The notes: generated by a model from the sequence alone, not told the origin. 64,000 bases of DNA from Mangrovicoccus sp049603835 (GCA_049603835.1 JBMYSZ010000003.1:186001-250000); one strand, 5' to 3'. Positions 46,076 to 54,916 are shown, counted from the first letter of the stretch. Program-made: numbers and translations.

Positions 46076-46084
46076 TTGTCCACA
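46076..46084 (+). other. DnaA box, one mismatch, abutting the maf start
   Basis: TTGTCCACA, one base from TTATCCACA, ending directly before the maf ATG at 46085. It may link DnaA to maf transcription. Confidence 0.55.
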
Positions 46085-46684
46085 ATGTCTGATCGAATAA
46101 TCCTGGCCTCTAATTCCAAGATCCGGCAGCAAATACTGCGACGGGCGGGAATTGAGTTTGATGTCCATCGTGTGTCGCTTGACGAGGTGGCGGTGCGGCA
46201 GGCTCTTTTGGCGGAAAAGGCCAAACCGCGGGATATGGCGGATACTTTGGCCGAGATGAAAGCCCATATCGCCAGCACTAGATGGCCGGGTCGGGTCACT
46301 TTGGGATGTGATCAGGTGCTTGAATTTAAGGGCGAAGCTATAGGCAAAGCGGCCAATCTGGGCAAATTGCAAAGCCAGTTGATGGAGTTGCAGGGCGAAA
46401 GCCATATGCTGCATTCGGCGATTGTCGCGGTGAAGGATGGCCAACCTATTTGGCGCTTTATGGGCAAGGCGACGCTGCATATGCGGCAGATGTCTGATGA
46501 ATGGATCGCCGATTATCTGCGCCGCAATGGGTTATCGCTGACCGAAAGTGTGGGCGGCTATAAGATTGAAGAAGAGGGTATTCGCCTGTTTGACCGGGTC
46601 GATGGCGATTTCTTCACTATCCAGGGGTTGCCGATTGTGCCGCTGATCACTTGGCTGACCGATTACGGGATCCTAAGCAAATGA
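46085..46684 (+). CDS. maf: Maf-family nucleoside triphosphate pyrophosphatase
   Basis: A 199-residue Maf/YhdE-type protein. ILASNSKIRQQILRRAGIEFDV (about 5-26) is the start motif (the usual S-x-R reads SNSKIR), LGCDQVLEFKGEAIGKA near 73 holds the catalytic Asp and ESVGGYKIEEEGIRLFDRVDGDFFTIQGLP is the C-terminal signature. Maf enzymes remove modified or excess nucleotides and can slow division. ATG at 46085 is used; a GTG at 46061 in frame would add eight residues and cover the last DnaA box. First gene right of the origin. Confidence 0.88.
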   Translation: MSDRIILASNSKIRQQILRRAGIEFDVHRVSLDEVAVRQALLAEKAKPRDMADTLAEMKAHIASTRWPGRVTLGCDQVLEFKGEAIGKAANLGKLQSQLMELQGESHMLHSAIVAVKDGQPIWRFMGKATLHMRQMSDEWIADYLRRNGLSLTESVGGYKIEEEGIRLFDRVDGDFFTIQGLPIVPLITWLTDYGILSK

Positions 46685-47511
46685 GCGCGAAAATTCCTTT
46701 GGCCGGGGTGATTGGCGCGCCGGTGGGTCATAGCAAATCCCCTGCCCTGCATAATCACTGGCTGCGCAGTCTTGGGATTGCTGGGCATTATGTACCGCTG
46801 CATGTGGAGCCGGGTGACCTAGAGGATGCTCTGCGGATGATGCCGCGTATGGGCTTTGTCGGGACGAATGTGACGATCCCCCATAAAGAGGCGGTGTTGG
46901 ATCTGGCCACCGAAGTGTCAGAGGTCGCGGCACGGATCGGCGCTGCGAATACGCTGCAATTCTTGCCCGATGGCGAAATCTTTGCCGATAACACGGATGC
47001 GTCGGGTTATAGTGATTCGCTGGTGGCGGGCGCCCCGGATTGGCAAGCGGATCAGGCCCCGGCGCATGTTTTCGGCGCGGGCGGTGCGGCGCGGGCGGTT
47101 TTGGTGGCGCTGATGGATTTGGGCGTGCCGAAGATCACCCTGTCCAACCGCACCCGTGCGCGGGCCGAGGCTATGGCCGCCAGTTTAGGCGATCAGATCG
47201 AAGTTGTGGACTGGCGCGACGAGGCCGAAGCGCTTAGCGAAGCCGGGCTGGTGGTGAATACCACATCATTGGGCATGAGCGGTCAGCCGCCTTTTGATCT
47301 GGATTTGTCGCAAATGCAGCCGGGTTGTGTGGCCTCTGATATTGTCTATGTGCCGCTGGAAACGCCGTTTCTGTCGGCCGCGCGGGCGCAACAGGCACAT
47401 ATTGTCGATGGGGTCGGCATGTTGATCCACCAGGCGACACCGGGATTTGAACGCTGGTTCGGGGCAAAGCCGGTGGTGGATGACACTTGCCGGGATCTGG
47501 TTTTGGCATGA
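46681..47511 (+). CDS. aroE: Shikimate dehydrogenase
   Basis: A 276-residue NADP enzyme of the shikimate pathway reducing 3-dehydroshikimate. GAPVGHSKSPALHNHWL (about 11-27) binds shikimate with its Ser pair, NVTIPHKEAV has the catalytic Lys, GAGGAARAVL is the nucleotide loop and NRTRARAEA the NADP clamp. ATG at 46681 overlaps the maf stop as ATGA; a longer frame from 46651 lies inside maf. Confidence 0.95.
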   Translation: MSAKIPLAGVIGAPVGHSKSPALHNHWLRSLGIAGHYVPLHVEPGDLEDALRMMPRMGFVGTNVTIPHKEAVLDLATEVSEVAARIGAANTLQFLPDGEIFADNTDASGYSDSLVAGAPDWQADQAPAHVFGAGGAARAVLVALMDLGVPKITLSNRTRARAEAMAASLGDQIEVVDWRDEAEALSEAGLVVNTTSLGMSGQPPFDLDLSQMQPGCVASDIVYVPLETPFLSAARAQQAHIVDGVGMLIHQATPGFERWFGAKPVVDDTCRDLVLA

Positions 47512-48107
47512 GCGCGAGCACTCCGATCAAGCTGGGTCTGACCGGCTCTATCGGTATGGGCAAATCCACCACGGCAAAGATCTTTGCGGATCATGGCTGC
47601 CCGGTTTGGGATGCGGATGCGGCGGTGCATCGGCTTTATGGGCCGAATGGCGCGGCTGTTGCCCCAATCGCCGCTTTGCATCCCGAAGCGATCGAGGATG
47701 GGGCGGTGTCTCGCCCCGCTTTGAAAGCTTGGATCGCTGCGGATCGGACCGCGCTTGGACAGATCGAGGCGGTGGTGCATCCCTTGGTTGCAGCGGATCG
47801 GCAGGCATTCTTGGATGCGGCGCAGGCGGATATTGTTGTTCTCGATATCCCGCTGTTATTCGAAACTGGCGCAGCGGCCGCGATGGATAAGGTGGCGGTT
47901 GTATCCGTCGGACCCGAAGAGCAGCGGCGCCGAGTTCTGGACCGGCCAGGGATGACAGAGGCGCAATTTGCCACCATATTGGCGAAACAAATGCCTGATG
48001 CGGAAAAACGGGCGCGGGCCGATTATGTGATCGAGACCCATAGCCCAGAGGCGGCGCATGCCCAGGTGACCAAGATCATAGAGGAGCTGCGCGGCGGCGA
48101 TGCGTGA
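47508..48107 (+). CDS. coaE: Dephospho-CoA kinase
   Basis: A 199-residue kinase for the last step of CoA synthesis. The P-loop is LGLTGSIGMGKSTTAKIF (about 9-26), with DADAAVHRLY and VLDIPLLFETGA as the next family blocks. ATG at 47508 overlaps the aroE stop as ATGA; it in turn overlaps dnaQ by 8 nt, so maf-aroE-coaE-dnaQ is one operon. Confidence 0.96.
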   Translation: MSASTPIKLGLTGSIGMGKSTTAKIFADHGCPVWDADAAVHRLYGPNGAAVAPIAALHPEAIEDGAVSRPALKAWIAADRTALGQIEAVVHPLVAADRQAFLDAAQADIVVLDIPLLFETGAAAAMDKVAVVSVGPEEQRRRVLDRPGMTEAQFATILAKQMPDAEKRARADYVIETHSPEAAHAQVTKIIEELRGGDA

Positions 48108-48834
48108 AATCGTATTGGATACGGAGACCACCGGATTTGAACCCAGCCAAGGCGACCGGATTGTCGAAATCGGCGCGCTAGAGCTGTTCAACCATGTGCC
48201 GACCGGCAAGACCTATCACCAATATATCAACCCCGAACGGGATATGCCCGAAGACGCTTTTGGGGTCCATGGCATCGGCTGGGATCTGATGATCCCGCCG
48301 CCAAAGGATATCCCGCAAGGCGCGATTACCCTGAAGGACAAGCCGGTCTTTAAGGAGGTGGGTCAGGCTTTCGTGGATTTCGTCGGCGATGCAAAGCTGG
48401 TGATCCATAATGCGGCCTTCGATATGAAATTCCTCAATGCCGAGCTGGAATGGATGGGTCTGCCGAAACTGGCGATGGATCGCGCCGTGGATACGCTGGC
48501 CATGGCGCGCAAGCGGTTTCCGGGTGCCCCGGCCTCGCTCGATGCGCTGTGCCGTCGGTTTTCTGTCGATAATTCCGACCGGACTTTGCATGGCGCGCTG
48601 CTCGATAGTGAGATCTTGGCCGAAGTCTATCTAGAGCTGATCGGCGGGCGGCAACCGGGGCTGGTGCTGGGTAGCGTGCAGCAAAGCTCTGGTGACACCG
48701 GACCAAGCGAGGCTTGGAAAGTTCCGCCGCGTCCCAACCCCCTGCCCTCCCGAATTAGCGCAGCAGAACGCGACGCCCATGAGGCCTTTGTCGCGGGTTT
48801 GGGCGATGATCCGGTTTGGTCGAAATTTTCCTGA
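48100..48834 (+). CDS. dnaQ: DNA polymerase III epsilon subunit, proofreading exonuclease
   Basis: A 244-residue 3'-5' exonuclease of the replicase. Exo I is VLDTETTGFEP with two acidic ligands (D7, E9), Exo II is VIHNAAFDMKFLN near 107 and Exo III LHGALLDSEILAEVY near 165, the H-x-A-x-x-D type. The C-terminal 50 residues carry the polymerase-contact region. Placing the proofreader next to the origin is common in alphaproteobacteria. The stop is 24 nt before palindromic repeat copy 3. Confidence 0.95.
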   Translation: MREIVLDTETTGFEPSQGDRIVEIGALELFNHVPTGKTYHQYINPERDMPEDAFGVHGIGWDLMIPPPKDIPQGAITLKDKPVFKEVGQAFVDFVGDAKLVIHNAAFDMKFLNAELEWMGLPKLAMDRAVDTLAMARKRFPGAPASLDALCRRFSVDNSDRTLHGALLDSEILAEVYLELIGGRQPGLVLGSVQQSSGDTGPSEAWKVPPRPNPLPSRISAAERDAHEAFVAGLGDDPVWSKFS

Positions 48835-48857
48835 GGCAGTAAATCAGGTCGCTTCCA

Positions 48858-49030
48858 GCTCACCAAAAAGAGAAACCTCTCTTTCCGCATCCTCCATCGC
48901 TTGCGCGGCCTGATCCAAAGACTTCACCCCCTCAAGGGCAAGCCGCCTGCGGCGGGGCTGCGCCCCCTTGATGGCGCAAAGACTTTGGATCTTTTCGGCC
49001 TTAGCGATGGCGGCTCCGGAAAGAGAGATT
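48858..49030. repeat. Long palindromic intergenic repeat, copy 3 (inverse orientation)
   Basis: Third palindrome, nearly identical to the reverse complement of copy 1 without its insertion. It starts GCTCACCAAAAAGAGAAACC and ends CTCCGGAAAGAGAGATT; the inner arms pair CCAAAGACTTCACCCCC with GGCGCAAAGACTTTGG. It fills almost the whole gap between the convergent dnaQ and rmuC genes and its end touches the rmuC stop codon (49029-49031). Confidence 0.9.
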
Positions 49031-50198
49031 ACCCTTTTAGCGCGGTGAGTGTCGGGGCGTCGGGCGTGTCGGGGGCGAGTTCCTCGAAATCGAAATTATC
49101 GAGCCGTTTGGCGCGGCGGCCGGCTTTTTCGGCGCTGATTTGGATTTCACCGATATCTTTCTGGGCTTGCTGAAAATGCCGGTCGAGATTGCCGACCCGG
49201 TCGCCTAGGCGCTCCACATCTTTTGACAATAGCGCCAGTTCTTTGCGGATTTTGCCAGCCTGATCGCGCATGCGGGCATCTTTGAGGATCGCGCGCATGG
49301 TGTTCAATGTCGCCATGCAAGTGGTGGGCGACACGATCCAGACCCGCAGATTAAAGCCCTCGCGCACCAGATCCGGGAAATTGGCGTGCAATTCCGCATA
49401 AACCGCCTCGGATGGCAGGAACATCAGCGCTCCATCCGCGGTTTCGCCTTCGATGATATAGCGTTCCGCGATGGCTTTGAGATGGCCGCGCACGGCGGTG
49501 CGCAGGCTGGATGCGGCGGCCTTCAATTCGCGTTCGTCGCGGGCTTTGCGCAGAGCTTCATAGGATTCGAGCGGGAATTTGCTATCAACCACAATCGGCC
49601 CCGGCGGGTTGGGCAGATGGATCAGGCAATCGGCGCGGCGGTTATTCGACAGGGTCGCTTGCAGGCTATAGCTGTCGCTGGGCAGCGCCTTCATCACGAT
49701 ATCGGTCAGCTGGATTTCACCAAAAGCGCCGCGGGTCTGTTTGTTGGACAGGATGTCTTGCAGGCTTAGCACATCGCCTGACAGTTTTTCGATATTGCCT
49801 TGGGCTTTGTCGATCGCGTTCAGCCGTTCCTGCAATTCGCCCAGAGACCGCGCCGTGCGGGTAGCCGTGCCATGCAGCGTGTCGCCCATGGCTTTGGTGA
49901 CTTCTTCGAGCCGTTTTTCCATCGTGCTTAGCATCTGGGTTTGCGCCATGGCCTGGGCTTCGGCCACATGGGTCAGCCCGCCGGTCAGCTGATGCTGACC
50001 ATCGCTTAGCCCCTGCACCCTTTCGCCCAAAGCCCGCATATTGCGGCTGAGCGGTTCGAAATGCTCGCTGCTTTTGCGGATAGCGCGCAAGGTCACGCTC
50101 ATTTGCACCAGGGCTAAAAGCGCCAGGGCGATCACGCCAAAGATGGCCCAGCTCGACGGGTCATCCAGGAAAAGGGTATATTCGCCAAGGGTAATCAT
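49029..50198 (-). CDS. rmuC: RmuC-family DNA recombination protein
   Basis: A 389-residue membrane-anchored RmuC. One N-terminal helix (WAIFGVIALALLALVQMSV, about 14-32) is followed by a long coiled coil (to about 150), then the nuclease-like domain with GAFGEIQLTDIV, VVDSKFPLESYEAL and GDGALMFLPSEAVYAEL-type blocks (here TADGALMFLPSEAVY). RmuC limits inversions at short repeats. ATG at 50198 overlaps the mutL stop as ATGA; the frame extends to 50267 inside mutL and is less likely. Confidence 0.92.
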   Translation of the reverse strand: MITLGEYTLFLDDPSSWAIFGVIALALLALVQMSVTLRAIRKSSEHFEPLSRNMRALGERVQGLSDGQHQLTGGLTHVAEAQAMAQTQMLSTMEKRLEEVTKAMGDTLHGTATRTARSLGELQERLNAIDKAQGNIEKLSGDVLSLQDILSNKQTRGAFGEIQLTDIVMKALPSDSYSLQATLSNNRRADCLIHLPNPPGPIVVDSKFPLESYEALRKARDERELKAAASSLRTAVRGHLKAIAERYIIEGETADGALMFLPSEAVYAELHANFPDLVREGFNLRVWIVSPTTCMATLNTMRAILKDARMRDQAGKIRKELALLSKDVERLGDRVGNLDRHFQQAQKDIGEIQISAEKAGRRAKRLDNFDFEELAPDTPDAPTLTALKG

Positions 50199-52117
50199 GC
50201 GCGGCCAAAGAGTTTTTCGATATCTTGCAATTTCAGTTCCACATAGGTGGGGCGGCCATGATTGCATTGGCCGGAATAGGGCGTGGCCTCCATGCGCCGC
50301 AACAGAGCATTCATCTCATCGGGGCGCAGCAATCGGCCGGAGCGAATGGAGCCATGGCAGGACATGCGCGACAGCACCGCATCAATCCGCGCAGTTAAGG
50401 CGCTGGTATCGCCCAGCTCGTCCAGCAGATCGGCGATATCGGTCAGCAGTTTCTTGGCATCGACAGTGCCGAGCAAGGCCGGGGTTTCGCGCACGGCGAT
50501 TGTGTCCGGGCCGAAAGGTTCTAGGCTAAGCCCCAGCTTGGTCAGCTCGTCACTATGGGCGAGCAGCAGCTCGGCATGGCCTGCGGGCAGCGTGACGATA
50601 TCCGGGATCAGCAGCGCCTGGGCAGTGATGCCGTTTTCGGCGGCTTGGGCTTTGAGATCTTCATAGACCAGCCGTTCATGGGCCGCATGTTGATCGACGA
50701 TCATCACCCCATCTTCGGTTTGGGTCACGATATAACAGCCATGCAGCTGGGCCCGCGCGGCTCCAAGCGGGGCTTGGGTCAGGTCGGGGGTTAGATCGGA
50801 AGCTGGTGCATTGGGCTCAGCCAAGGATGCGGTCGGCTCGGTCGCCTCGGCTGGATAAATGCGGGCCGAAGGTTCGGCGAAACCCGCAAAGCTTTCCGTA
50901 GCTGGGGCCTCGGGACTGGGGGCCATGGGCGCTTGCGCTGCATAAGCGGCTTGCCGGGCACCAAAGCTGGGACGCGGCTGGGATTGATAGATCCGGGGCT
51001 CGGATGTTTCGGGCCGGGCCGCGCCAAGGGCGGCTGGTCCAAGGGTGGACGACGACCGGTGGCCCGCTTCGGCCAGGCGATGGCGCAAGGCCCCGACCAC
51101 CAAACCGCGCACCTCGCCAGGGCTGCGAAAGCGCACTTCGGATTTGGCCGGATGCACATTCACATCCACCAGCTCTGGCGCGCAGTCCAGAAACAGCGCT
51201 GCCGCAGGATAGCGACCCGAGGGCAGCACATCCATATAGGCCGCGCGCAAGGCACCAAGCAGGAGTTTATCCTTCACCGGGCGGCCATTGACGAAGAAAT
51301 ACTGCGCTGTTGAGGATGCACGGGCATAAGTTGGCAGCGCCGCCAGGCCGGTGAGGCGCACGCCTTCGCGCTCTGCATCGAGGCGCAGCGCATTGGCGGC
51401 GAAGTCAGGGCCCAGCAATCGCGACAAACGCGCGGGCAGCGCATCGAACATATCGCCGGTTTCCGGGGTCAGATCCAACACGCTGCGGGCGGGATCCGGG
51501 GTCAGATCGCGCAGCCGAAACGCCACCCAGGGCTGAGCCATAGAGATCCGCCGCACCGTATCGGCAATGGCCTGGGCTTCGGCCCGGTCGGTGCGCAGAA
51601 ATTTCAGCCGCGCCGGTGTTGCATAGAATAAATCGCGCAGCTCGATAGTGGTGCCAGGATTGGCCGCGGCGGGGCGAACCGGCTGCATTTCCCCGCCATC
51701 AACCGACAGCATCGCAGCCTCCGCCCCTTCTGGCCGGGAGGTCAGGGTCATGCGGGCCACAGCGGCAAGGGAGGCCAGCGCCTCGCCCCGAAATCCGAAA
51801 CTATGGATTTGCAGCAGATCTTCGCCGGTGGTTTTAGAGGTCGCATGGCGGGCCAGGGCCAAAGGCAGATCCTCGGCCCCCATCCCATGGCCATTATCAC
51901 TGACCCGGATCAGAGATTTGCCACCCTGGGCGTAATCGATCTGCACCCGTGTCGCGCCCGCATCCAGCGCGTTTTCCACCAGCTCTTTGACCGCAGAGGC
52001 CGGACGTTCCACCACTTCGCCCGCAGCGATGCGGTTGATCACGGTCGGGGAAAGCTGCTGGATCTGCGGCGGCTTCTGCCCCGCATCGGGCCGGATATTG
52101 GGGTTAGGTATGTTCAT
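50195..52117 (-). CDS. mutL: MutL, DNA mismatch repair endonuclease
   Basis: A 640-residue GHKL ATPase. VVERPASAVKELVENALDAG and RVSDNGHGM (about 35-78) bind ATP; GFRGEALASLAAV follows. The C-terminal domain has DQHAAHERLVYE (about 473), the DQHAx2Ex4E metal site, plus SCHGSIRSG and QCNHGRPTY, so it should nick DNA, as expected in bacteria without MutH. A Pro/Ala-rich linker of about 90 residues joins the domains. Works with MutS at 29.6 kb. Confidence 0.96.
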   Translation of the reverse strand: MNIPNPNIRPDAGQKPPQIQQLSPTVINRIAAGEVVERPASAVKELVENALDAGATRVQIDYAQGGKSLIRVSDNGHGMGAEDLPLALARHATSKTTGEDLLQIHSFGFRGEALASLAAVARMTLTSRPEGAEAAMLSVDGGEMQPVRPAAANPGTTIELRDLFYATPARLKFLRTDRAEAQAIADTVRRISMAQPWVAFRLRDLTPDPARSVLDLTPETGDMFDALPARLSRLLGPDFAANALRLDAEREGVRLTGLAALPTYARASSTAQYFFVNGRPVKDKLLLGALRAAYMDVLPSGRYPAAALFLDCAPELVDVNVHPAKSEVRFRSPGEVRGLVVGALRHRLAEAGHRSSSTLGPAALGAARPETSEPRIYQSQPRPSFGARQAAYAAQAPMAPSPEAPATESFAGFAEPSARIYPAEATEPTASLAEPNAPASDLTPDLTQAPLGAARAQLHGCYIVTQTEDGVMIVDQHAAHERLVYEDLKAQAAENGITAQALLIPDIVTLPAGHAELLLAHSDELTKLGLSLEPFGPDTIAVRETPALLGTVDAKKLLTDIADLLDELGDTSALTARIDAVLSRMSCHGSIRSGRLLRPDEMNALLRRMEATPYSGQCNHGRPTYVELKLQDIEKLFGRA

Positions 52118-52190
52118 ACCACTAGAAGTAGCATGCCTGCCCGGTCCCGCTCAATGGCTAAGGCGGGTTTCAACCCGGACAGGCGATGTT

Positions 52191-53507
52191 TTAATTCCCC
52201 ACTGGCGTCGGGTCAGGCTGGCCGACCACAATAAAGCTAAGCTGAGTGGGATCCAGGAGACGGGCGGCGATACGGGCCACATCTTCTTGGGTGATGGCTT
52301 CAACCTTGCTGTTGCGGGTGGTGATGTAATCCGGGCTTAGACCATCCGCTTGCATACCGATCATAATGCTGGCGATTTGGCCCGAGCCATCAAAGCGCAG
52401 CGGATAGGCGCCGGTGAGATAGGTTTTGGCGCGGCTCAGCTCGTCTTTGGTGACGCCTTCTTCGGCCATGCGGCTCCATTCGGTGCGCACCAGCTCGATC
52501 GCTTCGGACACGGTGGCATTGGCGGTTGCGAAACCGCCCGCATAGAGATTGGCGTAGTCCTTGCGCGCCAAATATGCGGCGATGCCATAGGTCAGGCCGC
52601 GTTTCTCGCGCACTTCCGCCATGAGGCGAGAGCCAAAACCCCCTGCCCCTAGAACTTGATTCATCACATAAGCGGCAAAGAAATCCGGGTCATCGCGGGC
52701 CAGACCCGGCTGGATAAAGCGCACCACCGCTTGGGGTGTCGGGAAATCGACCACATGCACCTGGCCATCAAAGCTTAGCTGCGCGGGTTGGGGCATGGGC
52801 GCGCCGGTCTCTGGCAGATCGGCGAGCAGATCATCGATCAGCTTGGCCAGTTCGCCTTCGGTAATATCGCCAACTGCCGAAATGATCACCCGATCCTTGG
52901 CCAATGTCGCATGATGCGCGGCTAGAAGGTCATCACGGGTCAGCGCGGTGACCGTTTCCACCGTGCCATTTTCGCGGCGCGCATAAGGGTGATCGCCATA
53001 GACCAGCTGGGCCATGGCCTGCCCCGCGATGCTTTCGGGATCCTGGGCTTCGCTGCGAATATTGGCCAGGACTTGGCCGCGCACCCGTTCGACCGCATCC
53101 GGATCAAAACGCGGATCGGTAAAGACGGTTTTTAGCAGCGCCATGACCTCTGCCTGGGTTTCGCTGAGATAGCGGACCGAAATGCTGATCCCGTCATCAT
53201 ATGCGTCAAAGCTTATCCCGGCGGCCAGTTCTTCGCGCGCAAGGGCAAAAGCTTGGGCGTCCCGCTCACCCGCGCCTTCTTCGAGTAAAGCGGTCATCAG
53301 ATTGACGACGCCTTCTTTGCCCACCGGGTCCAGGGCAATGCCGCCGCGAAAGCTAAGCTCCAGCGCCACAAAGGGGATGGCCGGTTCTTCGACCAGCCAG
53401 GCGGAAAAGCCGCCCGGTGTTTCGACTTCGGTGATATCCACCCCGGCGCGCAGGGGTAGCGCAGTTGTGATCACAAAAACCAGGCTGATAAAAAGAGAGC
53501 GGATCAT
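52191..53507 (-). CDS. M16-family peptidase homologue lacking the zinc motif
   Basis: A 438-residue exported protein. Signal peptide MIRSLFISLVFVITTALPLRA, then an M16 fold with LSFRGGIALDPVGKEGVVNLMTALLEEGAG where active members have HxxEH; the His and Glu ligands are missing, so it is probably the non-catalytic partner. KRGLTYGIAAYLARKDYAN (RGL-Y motif) is kept for peptide binding. Its start overlaps the stop of the catalytic M16 gene as ATGA, so the two probably form a heterodimer like mitochondrial processing peptidase. Confidence 0.88.
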   Translation of the reverse strand: MIRSLFISLVFVITTALPLRAGVDITEVETPGGFSAWLVEEPAIPFVALELSFRGGIALDPVGKEGVVNLMTALLEEGAGERDAQAFALAREELAAGISFDAYDDGISISVRYLSETQAEVMALLKTVFTDPRFDPDAVERVRGQVLANIRSEAQDPESIAGQAMAQLVYGDHPYARRENGTVETVTALTRDDLLAAHHATLAKDRVIISAVGDITEGELAKLIDDLLADLPETGAPMPQPAQLSFDGQVHVVDFPTPQAVVRFIQPGLARDDPDFFAAYVMNQVLGAGGFGSRLMAEVREKRGLTYGIAAYLARKDYANLYAGGFATANATVSEAIELVRTEWSRMAEEGVTKDELSRAKTYLTGAYPLRFDGSGQIASIMIGMQADGLSPDYITTRNSKVEAITQEDVARIAARLLDPTQLSFIVVGQPDPTPVGN

Positions 53508-54889
53508 TGGCTGACCTCCTGGGTTTGCGACGCGGAGCTGTCGGGGCTGCTAGGCGCGCTGAGCCAACCGGTGACGGCGCGTTTGCGGTCAAACACATCG
53601 CGGGCGGCGGCCATGATATCGTCAGAGGTCACGGCTTGGACAATCTCCGGCCAGGCCTCGATATCCGCTAAAGTCAGACCCGATGTCAGAGCCTCGCCAT
53701 AATAGCGGGCGAGCCCGTCAATATTATCCTGGCGATAGATCTCGGCGGCTTTGCGTTGGCGTTTCAGGCTGGCCAGCCGGTCTTCGTCGATGCCGTCTTC
53801 GAAAAAGCTGGCAATTGCGCCATCCAGCGCGGCTTCGGCCTCGGCCAAGCTGAGATCTGGATTAGGCGACATCATTACGGTGAATAATGTGTCATCCAGC
53901 GAGGTACCCCGATAATAGGCCGCCGCATAAAGCCCCACCGGGTTTTCATAAAGCAATTTGCGTCCGAGATAAGAGGTTGCTGGATCATCGCCCAGATAAT
54001 CGGCCAAAAGCTCTAACGCGGCGGAGGCTTTCTGATCGCCCGCATCGCGTTCGGGTGCCAAATAGCTGCGCATCACATAAGGGTTGGTAATCCGGGGATC
54101 TTCGAACACCACCCGGCGCTCCGCCAATTGCGGCGGCTCTTGCACTCGGGCGCGGTCGGTGATGGCGGGATTGGCGGGGATAGTGCCATAATATTGTTCT
54201 GCCAGAGCGCGCAGCTCATCAGGGCTCACATCCCCGGCAACTACCAAAGTGGCGTTATTGGGCGCGTAATGATCGCTATAGAAGTCCATAGCGTCTTGCA
54301 TGGTCAGGGATTCGATTTCATGCCGCCAGCCAATGATTGGGCGACCATAAGGGTGATGCAGATATTGCGCGGCGCGGCGCTGCTCGCCAAATAGCGCGCC
54401 GGGACTGCTATCGGTGCGCTCATTGCGTTCCTCTAGCACCACGCCCAATTCCGGGCGGGCCAGCTCTTCGGTCAGTTTCAGGCCGGTCATGCGGTCGGCC
54501 TCCATCTCCATGACCAAAGGCAGACGGTCGGCGGCGACGCGTTGGAAATAGCCGGTGTAATCCCAAGAGGTGAAGGCATTATCGCTGCCCCCTTCGGCAG
54601 AGACGCGGCGCGAAAATTCACCTGGCCCGACAGTGTCTGTGCCTTTGAACATCAGATGTTCCAGATAATGGGCGATGCCGGATTTGCCCAAAGGCTCATC
54701 AGCGGCGCCCACCTTGTACCAGACCATATGCGTCACGGCGGGGGCGCGGTGGTCTTCGATCAGGACCACATCCATCCCATTTTCTAAGGTGAAACTGGTG
54801 ATGTCTTCGGCTTGTGCCAAGCTTGGGGCTAGGGTTGAGATTAGAGAAACCCCCGCCACACCGATAATTTTCGCGATCACGCGCAACAT
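53504..54889 (-). CDS. M16-family zinc metallopeptidase
   Basis: A 461-residue exported peptidase. A signal peptide (to about residue 27, ...APSLAQA) precedes the inverted zinc motif HYLEHLMFKGT (HxxEH, near 68-72), with the distal Glu in VLEERNERTDS. It probably degrades periplasmic peptides, with the inactive partner encoded directly downstream. Its Shine-Dalgarno GGAGG lies in the arm of a hairpin. Confidence 0.92.
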   Translation of the reverse strand: MLRVIAKIIGVAGVSLISTLAPSLAQAEDITSFTLENGMDVVLIEDHRAPAVTHMVWYKVGAADEPLGKSGIAHYLEHLMFKGTDTVGPGEFSRRVSAEGGSDNAFTSWDYTGYFQRVAADRLPLVMEMEADRMTGLKLTEELARPELGVVLEERNERTDSSPGALFGEQRRAAQYLHHPYGRPIIGWRHEIESLTMQDAMDFYSDHYAPNNATLVVAGDVSPDELRALAEQYYGTIPANPAITDRARVQEPPQLAERRVVFEDPRITNPYVMRSYLAPERDAGDQKASAALELLADYLGDDPATSYLGRKLLYENPVGLYAAAYYRGTSLDDTLFTVMMSPNPDLSLAEAEAALDGAIASFFEDGIDEDRLASLKRQRKAAEIYRQDNIDGLARYYGEALTSGLTLADIEAWPEIVQAVTSDDIMAAARDVFDRKRAVTGWLSAPSSPDSSASQTQEVSQ

Positions 54890-54896
54890 TCACGAC

Positions 54897-54916
54897 CTCC
54901 GCTGAGTATAGCGGAG
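54897..54916 (-). promoter_or_regulatory. Hairpin covering the Shine-Dalgarno of the M16 peptidase
   Basis: In the transcript, CUCCGCU-AUACUC-AGCGGAG forms a perfect 7-bp stem. The right arm supplies GGAG of the ribosome site, which is 6 nt before the AUG. This would hide the site unless melted, pointing to translational control. Confidence 0.5.

Larger units (their letters stand above)
45677..46084. other. Putative chromosomal replication origin (oriC)
   Basis: A 408-bp gene-free gap between the divergent hemJ and maf genes, clearly more A/T-rich than the rest of the window. It has a 22-nt run of only A and T (45707-45728), one perfect DnaA box, two one-mismatch boxes, two TTAA-N7-TTAA CtrA-type sites, a GANTC site (45824-45828) and a 9-bp inverted repeat TTAACGATT/AATCGTTAA (45819-45827, 45847-45855). 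Genes on both sides run away from it, and parA, parB and three parS sites lie within 7 kb. The known alphaproteobacterial origin lies at a comparable heme-gene/maf-region junction. Confidence 0.82.
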
